Assembly (NCBI GenBank): GCA_903912525.1
Contig: CAIWHK010000062.1
Coordinates: 1 to 38,202 of the forward strand
Direction of reading: 5' to 3'
Length of the DNA stretch: 38,202 nucleotides
DNA from: an uncultured bacterium
GTDB taxonomy: Bacteria; Krumholzibacteriota; Krumholzibacteriia; LZORAL124-64-63
Made by a program: the position numbers and the translations under genes. Positions 33,820 through 38,202 of the stretch are shown here, in pieces; within the stretch, counting starts at the first letter, position 1; each line of letters opens with the position of its first letter. The notes under the pieces were generated by a model, which worked only from the letters and a program-made list of their open reading frames with translations, was not told where the DNA came from and searched no databases.

Positions 33820-34719
33820 CTACTTTACCAACAGCACGCGCCGAGTAAAGGCCCGTTCACCAGCCGCCATGTGCACGAAGTATAAACCGCTCGCTGCACC
33901 CCGGCCAATACTGTCACGCCCGTCCCACCGGACGGAATGCAGCCCCGGCTCTAGCGAATCGTCGACAAGGCTAGCTATCCGGCGGCCCCCGACATCAATT
34001 ACGGAGATAGCCACCCTTGTCGTCTCACGGAGCGTAAACTGGATCTCGGTATCCGGGTTGAACGGGTTGGGCGAAACGGAGCGCAACTCCGTTTCATATT
34101 GAACCGAATCCAAGGCCGGCTTGCCATCACGAGTTCTGCCGGCAGCACTCTTGCTCGCGACGGATGAATAGGCCACCAGCACAGGCTTGACGGCCAAACC
34201 AAAGGATGAGTCAATCCCCACCCAGTTCTGCCCGTCTACAGTAACCCACCCACGAGCCCCGTCACCGCTCGCAAAGCCCAAGCCAGCTCCGCCGCCTGCA
34301 CCATCCACTGTGGCTGCCGCGTTGGCGGGAACACGGAAAATGACAAAGGCCCCATCGCCACCGCAGGCAATTGGCAGACCGAACGTCAGTTCGCTCCAGC
34401 CCAGAGAAATCCCATCAACACCACTGGCGACCAACGTGCACGCTGCCACGCTCCCTAGTCCGTCCTCGCTTCCATGAAGCTCCATCACCTCAGGAAACGG
34501 CGCGTATTGGTCGTTGTTGAACCACCTAATCCCAGCCAGGCTCATGCCGTCAGGCACCGGAAGCCACGCCGCAATGTAGCTTTGTTCCGTGACCGGCTCC
34601 AACTTCAGAATGCCACTGATTGCTGGCAGGTCGCCCGCGGCCTGACCGCTGCCAGCAAACGCGCCCCCGGACGCCAGCAGCCCCAGCGCCAGCACTGTCA
34701 CTGCGTACTTGTTGACCAT
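33820..34719 (-). CDS. Exported protein with FlgD-type sorting tail, unknown N-terminal domain
   Basis: 299 residues from ATG at 34719, with AAGGAG about ten bases upstream; a frame to 34815 overlaps the preceding gene and lacks a signal peptide at its start. The signal peptide ends near GGAFAG. Residues ~30-190 (LEPVTEQSYIAAWLPVPDGMSLAGIRWFNND ...) are a beta-rich domain I do not recognise. The last ~85 residues are the sorting domain: SPNPFNPDTEIQFTL, VIDVGGRRIASLVDD and WDGRDSIGRGAASGLYFVHM. It probably forms an operon with the beta-helix and FG-GAP genes. Confidence 0.8.
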   Translation of the reverse strand: MVNKYAVTVLALGLLASGGAFAGSGQAAGDLPAISGILKLEPVTEQSYIAAWLPVPDGMSLAGIRWFNNDQYAPFPEVMELHGSEDGLGSVAACTLVASGVDGISLGWSELTFGLPIACGGDGAFVIFRVPANAAATVDGAGGGAGLGFASGDGARGWVTVDGQNWVGIDSSFGLAVKPVLVAYSSVASKSAAGRTRDGKPALDSVQYETELRSVSPNPFNPDTEIQFTLRETTRVAISVIDVGGRRIASLVDDSLEPGLHSVRWDGRDSIGRGAASGLYFVHMAAGERAFTRRVLLVK

Positions 34720-34735
34720 TGCACCCACGCTCCTT

Positions 34736-37700
34736 CTACTGCTGGTGGGGAACACAAGGAGTTCCACACACCGTGATCGCAAAGCTCTTCGTTGCTCCAA
34801 TGACCTCGCCATCACCCTTGCTGATTACGGCGAAGTAGACTGTTTGGCCCAGAGCACACGCCGAGACAAACGAAAGATCGTGCTCATAAGTACCAGTCGA
34901 CTTGACAAAGGACGCGTGAGTGACCCCCGCATCCGTCGCAGCAACCTCGGTACCGCCGTTGAATACATCCGAATCGCCGACCTTGTAGATCACTCTATCA
35001 AGATCGGGATTCGTTCCAACACTCGTGGTCCAGGAGAACACCCAGCGGCTAAGTTCCGTGCATGGGACGATCTGGTGACCGCCAGAGATCCTGGTGATTG
35101 CGAACAACTTCGTGTCGTCTGTTATCGTAACGAACCGCGTGACGGGATTGGCATAGTTCTGAACGTACCCATTCGGCCACTCCACACGGATGTTACTCAC
35201 ACTCGCGCTCGTCGGCAGACCAAACTCCAGGATATTATCCGTCTGGCCGCCGCGGCCGCTCCCTCCGTCCACGACACGAACGAATGAATTCGCGTCCTGG
35301 GTAACGGTCACTTTAGCTCCAATTCCTCGGTAGCTGTTCGGGACGCCGATATCTGACACGAGCTGTACCTGCTGCCAATTCTGCGAATACGCGTCAGTGG
35401 TCGGGTCCAGTCCGGCAGCGGAGAAGAAGTGTGCACTCTGGACAACTGCTCGACCGAGATACAGATCAAGGTCACCATCGCCGTTGAAGTCAGACAGCAC
35501 GCTTCCGCCGATCTTGCCCGCCCAGTTTAGGCCAACTGCACTCGTTACGTCGGCAAACGACAGGTTGCCGCCGCTTGTGGCACCCCTGAAGAGTTTTGGC
35601 GTCGCCGTATCTTCGGCGGACAGCAGAAGCACGTCTTGAACACCGTTGTAATCGAAGTCAAACACGTTGAGACCACTCACGGAGGTCGCTGTGCCGACCG
35701 GAACTATGGTAGTGTAAGTCCCGGAGTTCGTGTTCAGCCGAGTCTCCGCCCCGGTACGGGTTGCCACAATCAGATCTAGATCGCCATCCGCATCGACGTC
35801 GCCAAAGCTGGCTCCGACTACCGAGTTCAGGTCCCCGCCGAAGCGGCTAACAGTCGTACCATTCGCCTCATCAACGAAGCCGCCATCCTTGCCATTCCTG
35901 AAGAGTCTGCTGGCGGTACCGGACTCACTCCCGTCCCCGACGAAGAGGTCCGGGAACTTGTCGCCGTTGATGTCACCCCAGGTGGCGGTTACGGCGTACT
36001 GAGCCAAGGCACCGATACCAGTCGAGGCGGATACGTCGACAAACCCGCCACCATTGCGCGTGTCATTGCGCAAAAGGACACCGTTCGCCGGGGTGCCGGC
36101 GTCGACTCCGGGCTCCCCGGCCACGATCCCGCAGCCCACGAAGAGGTCCAGGCGGCCGTCGCGGTCGAAGTCACCCCAGGCGCCAGTCAGAGAGTTCGCG
36201 AATGGGTCTGCAGGAATCAGTGTGCTAGTGACATCCTGCAATACAGCGCTTCCGGACGATGCCGCCTGATACAGGCGAGCACTCGATTGTGCTGCAGCAA
36301 AGAGGTCCTCATGTCCGTCGTTGTTGAAATCCGCAACCGCCAAGCCCAAGAGGCCCGTTGGAGGGAAACTGCCGCCGGTGTCAACGGGCTCGCCGGGTTG
36401 GTATTGGGGAACACCTGCCGCACTGACCCCTGTGCACTTGCGCAATACTGCGCGGTCGGCAAGCATGCTGATGAACAAGTCCTTTGCGCCCGGACCCGGA
36501 GTGAAGTCAATGGCCACGCTGCTATACGGCTGGCCAGCATAGGCGAGTCCGGTCCCGCTCGATTTGTTCACGTAACTGACCGTCTCAGGATCAATCACCT
36601 GAACCGTCACGATGTCGTCGTAGATCCAGACATTGTTGGCCATGCCCAACACTCGGAAATTGTAGAAGCCCGGCGTCTGCGCGATGTTGCCGGCCAACGG
36701 ACCGCGGTATGAATAGACTCCATCCCCCGCCACGTCTCCATTGATCCCTTGATCATTGAGAGGAGCGGTGCTCCACGAGAACTGCCCCCCCTCCATCGTG
36801 TGATCACCAATGAGATAGATGACGTCCAGTGGAGTACCGCCGCATGGGTCGAGCTTAACCGCGACGAGCGGGTACGTGGAGCTACTGCGCGGTACGGGGT
36901 ATTGTGCGTTAGCAGCAATTGGGTCCGAGCCCGAAAACCTTGTTCCAACTAGCTTAATGGCAAAGCCACCGGCCACCGTAGTGGCGCGAGCAAAGACCTC
37001 CACATCTACATCGACATGCGGAGGAAACGTCCCGGACAACGTTGCCGAATAGACGCCATCTCCATCTGGGTCCGTGAGCGGTGCGTCAATCAAGCCTAAA
37101 TCCGCGGAGTTGGCGGTAACCTCAATCGTCACATCTTGAGGTACGTTTATCTGCACTGCAAATACCCGTGGCCCGGTGCAGCTCGGACCCGTTGGGATCG
37201 GAAGCGCGGAATCTGCTATCTCAATTGCGGAGCGCGAGAGATTGAAGATCGAAATCTTGCCGGTATTGTCCTGCACCCCCAGATTTGGATTATACGCGCC
37301 GGGTGCACCCACGAATATCTCGTCCTTTCCGTCATTCCCATCTTGGTCGCCAACGAAACCAATGGAAGTCCCGAATTGGGAAAAGTTCACCATTCCGGCC
37401 GGCTGCAGCTGCCAAACATTGCGCGTCGTGAGTACATTGTTGCAGTCAACCACACCTGTCGGAAGCCGGCCCCCACCCAAAGCAACCGTGACGCGGCCCA
37501 CATTTGTGCCATAGGACGTGTACGACTTCGACCCAATGAGAAGGTCGTTGTATCCGTCGCCATCCACGTCGCCATCTAACGCCAACGTCGAACCAAAGCT
37601 TGCCCCATCTTCAAATCGTACGTGTGCGTTCCCGATGGCTCCTTCGCCAATCGGCCCTTCAAAGACGGCAACTTTTCGTTGGCTTGTAGTAATCCCATAT

Positions 37701-38202
37701 GAGATCACAATGTCGTTCTTGCCGTCCCCAGTCAGATCTTCGCCTCCCGCCACTGCATTCACGTAGTTGAGTTGTAACGAATTGACGTCGGCTTCAGCAC
37801 CGGAATCGGAGACCGTTATCACCATCGGCGATCCAGTTGCTTGCGTAGCCTGACGACCAAAGACCACGTGCAAGTATTCCGAGTGCAGATTGGCGTACCC
37901 ACTTCCAATTAGCAAATCTCCGTAAACTACTCCTGGAGCATCGCCTGTGACATCATTTACACCGCACATTACCTTGCCAAAACTGCTCTTTGGTACTTCA
38001 GGTCGTATGATGATATCAACGACATTGTCAGCACCATCGCCCCCGAGGTAGACGAAGACTTCCCTCTGTGCCAACGTGGATGAGACACCCAACCTCGAAT
38101 AGTTTAGTGTAGAGGGCAGGCAAGGAGAGCTCGCCATGGACGAGCAGACAAGTGCCTTTGGGTTGAGCCCGGAGGTTGAGGTTTTGGCCAAGGCTGAGCG
38201 AC
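34736..38202 (-). CDS. Large FG-GAP/VCBS-repeat protein with ASPIC/UnbV-type domain (5' end outside window)
   Basis: At least 1,150 residues; the frame is still open at the window edge, and no signal peptide is visible, so the start is probably beyond 38202. Integrin-like FG-GAP blades with Ca-binding DxDxDG loops occur in two groups: DLTGDGKNDIVIS, DVDGDGYNDLLIG, DQDGNDGKDEIFVG (first third), and DFNNDGHEDLF, DFDRDGRLDLFVG, DINGDKFPDLFVG, DVDADGDLDLIV, DFNGDGDLDLYLG (later half). Between them are choice-of-anchor or Ig-like stretches (DPDGDGVYSATLSG, NGDVAGDGVYSYRG). Near the end is the ASPIC/UnbV hallmark: YRGIGAKVTVT, RVVDGGSGRGGQ, NIRVEWPNGYVQ. The last ~100 residues are unassigned; no FlgD tail is present. 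A surface adhesion or carbohydrate-binding role is likely by family. GC is lower than in the first 32 kb. Confidence 0.85.
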   Translation of the reverse strand, partial: RSALAKTSTSGLNPKALVCSSMASSPCLPSTLNYSRLGVSSTLAQREVFVYLGGDGADNVVDIIIRPEVPKSSFGKVMCGVNDVTGDAPGVVYGDLLIGSGYANLHSEYLHVVFGRQATQATGSPMVITVSDSGAEADVNSLQLNYVNAVAGGEDLTGDGKNDIVISYGITTSQRKVAVFEGPIGEGAIGNAHVRFEDGASFGSTLALDGDVDGDGYNDLLIGSKSYTSYGTNVGRVTVALGGGRLPTGVVDCNNVLTTRNVWQLQPAGMVNFSQFGTSIGFVGDQDGNDGKDEIFVGAPGAYNPNLGVQDNTGKISIFNLSRSAIEIADSALPIPTGPSCTGPRVFAVQINVPQDVTIEVTANSADLGLIDAPLTDPDGDGVYSATLSGTFPPHVDVDVEVFARATTVAGGFAIKLVGTRFSGSDPIAANAQYPVPRSSSTYPLVAVKLDPCGGTPLDVIYLIGDHTMEGGQFSWSTAPLNDQGINGDVAGDGVYSYRGPLAGNIAQTPGFYNFRVLGMANNVWIYDDIVTVQVIDPETVSYVNKSSGTGLAYAGQPYSSVAIDFTPGPGAKDLFISMLADRAVLRKCTGVSAAGVPQYQPGEPVDTGGSFPPTGLLGLAVADFNNDGHEDLFAAAQSSARLYQAASSGSAVLQDVTSTLIPADPFANSLTGAWGDFDRDGRLDLFVGCGIVAGEPGVDAGTPANGVLLRNDTRNGGGFVDVSASTGIGALAQYAVTATWGDINGDKFPDLFVGDGSESGTASRLFRNGKDGGFVDEANGTTVSRFGGDLNSVVGASFGDVDADGDLDLIVATRTGAETRLNTNSGTYTTIVPVGTATSVSGLNVFDFDYNGVQDVLLLSAEDTATPKLFRGATSGGNLSFADVTSAVGLNWAGKIGGSVLSDFNGDGDLDLYLGRAVVQSAHFFSAAGLDPTTDAYSQNWQQVQLVSDIGVPNSYRGIGAKVTVTQDANSFVRVVDGGSGRGGQTDNILEFGLPTSASVSNIRVEWPNGYVQNYANPVTRFVTITDDTKLFAITRISGGHQIVPCTELSRWVFSWTTSVGTNPDLDRVIYKVGDSDVFNGGTEVAATDAGVTHASFVKSTGTYEHDLSFVSACALGQTVYFAVISKGDGEVIGATKSFAITVCGTPCVPHQQ

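Noticed and set aside
1-38202. tRNA, rRNA, CRISPR arrays, insertion sequences, prophage or origin
   Set aside because: I looked for repeated spacers, tRNA-like cloverleaf ends, transposase or integrase motifs and DnaA-box clusters and saw none, though a hand reading can miss a tRNA.

Overview
The window looks like chromosomal DNA from a high-GC, Gram-negative-type bacterium, probably an uncultured lineage of the FCB superphylum (Eisenbacteria, Krumholzibacteriota or a neighbour). This is inferred from four secreted proteins that end in a FlgD-Ig/T9SS-like sorting domain (NPFNP...GRxV...W.G.D..G..SG.Y), from tandem Ser/Thr kinases fused to TolB/PD40 propellers, and from many lipoproteins and Sec-exported propeller proteins. 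I saw no tRNA, rRNA, CRISPR array, transposase, integrase or phage gene.

Layout. (1) 1-10013, plus strand: the end of a kinase-type PD40 protein; a thioredoxin-fold gene with an in-frame TGA exactly where the first Cys of CxxC belongs (1955-1957), followed by a bacterial-SECIS-like hairpin; then two complete membrane kinases with PD40 propellers and a serine beta-lactamase-family hydrolase. (2) 10127-16295: a large exported serine hydrolase with BTRD-like repeats, an Ig domain and a sorting tail (minus), a PQQ-type propeller (plus), a SatP-type acetate transporter (minus) and a lipoprotein metallophosphoesterase (minus). (3) 16296-20390: a stretch of about 570 bases with no convincing gene, then two exported proteins with sorting tails. 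(4) 20471-23899: a polytopic membrane protein, an MAF/DUF115 (MptE-like) protein and osmC. (5) 24004-30540, minus strand: a compact five-gene cluster made of two large alkaline-phosphatase-superfamily phosphodiesterases, a 65-residue protein, an unusual EMC3/YidC-reminiscent membrane protein and a third phosphodiesterase that is a lipoprotein. (6) 30828-32459: an exported HEXXH+E metallopeptidase. (7) 32617-38202, minus strand: a clearly lower-GC block encoding a beta-helix protein, a sorting-tail protein and a large FG-GAP/ASPIC-UnbV protein that runs off the window.

How the genes fit together: most products are predicted to work at or outside the inner membrane, in signalling (kinase plus external propeller), envelope or phosphate-ester chemistry, and surface display. 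The strongest unusual signal is the selenocysteine thioredoxin-like gene, which a standard annotation would split or truncate. Second are the phosphodiesterase/membrane-protein cluster and an 18-bp perfect palindrome that recurs in intergenic DNA at 3.2, 14.2 (core only) and 20.4 kb.
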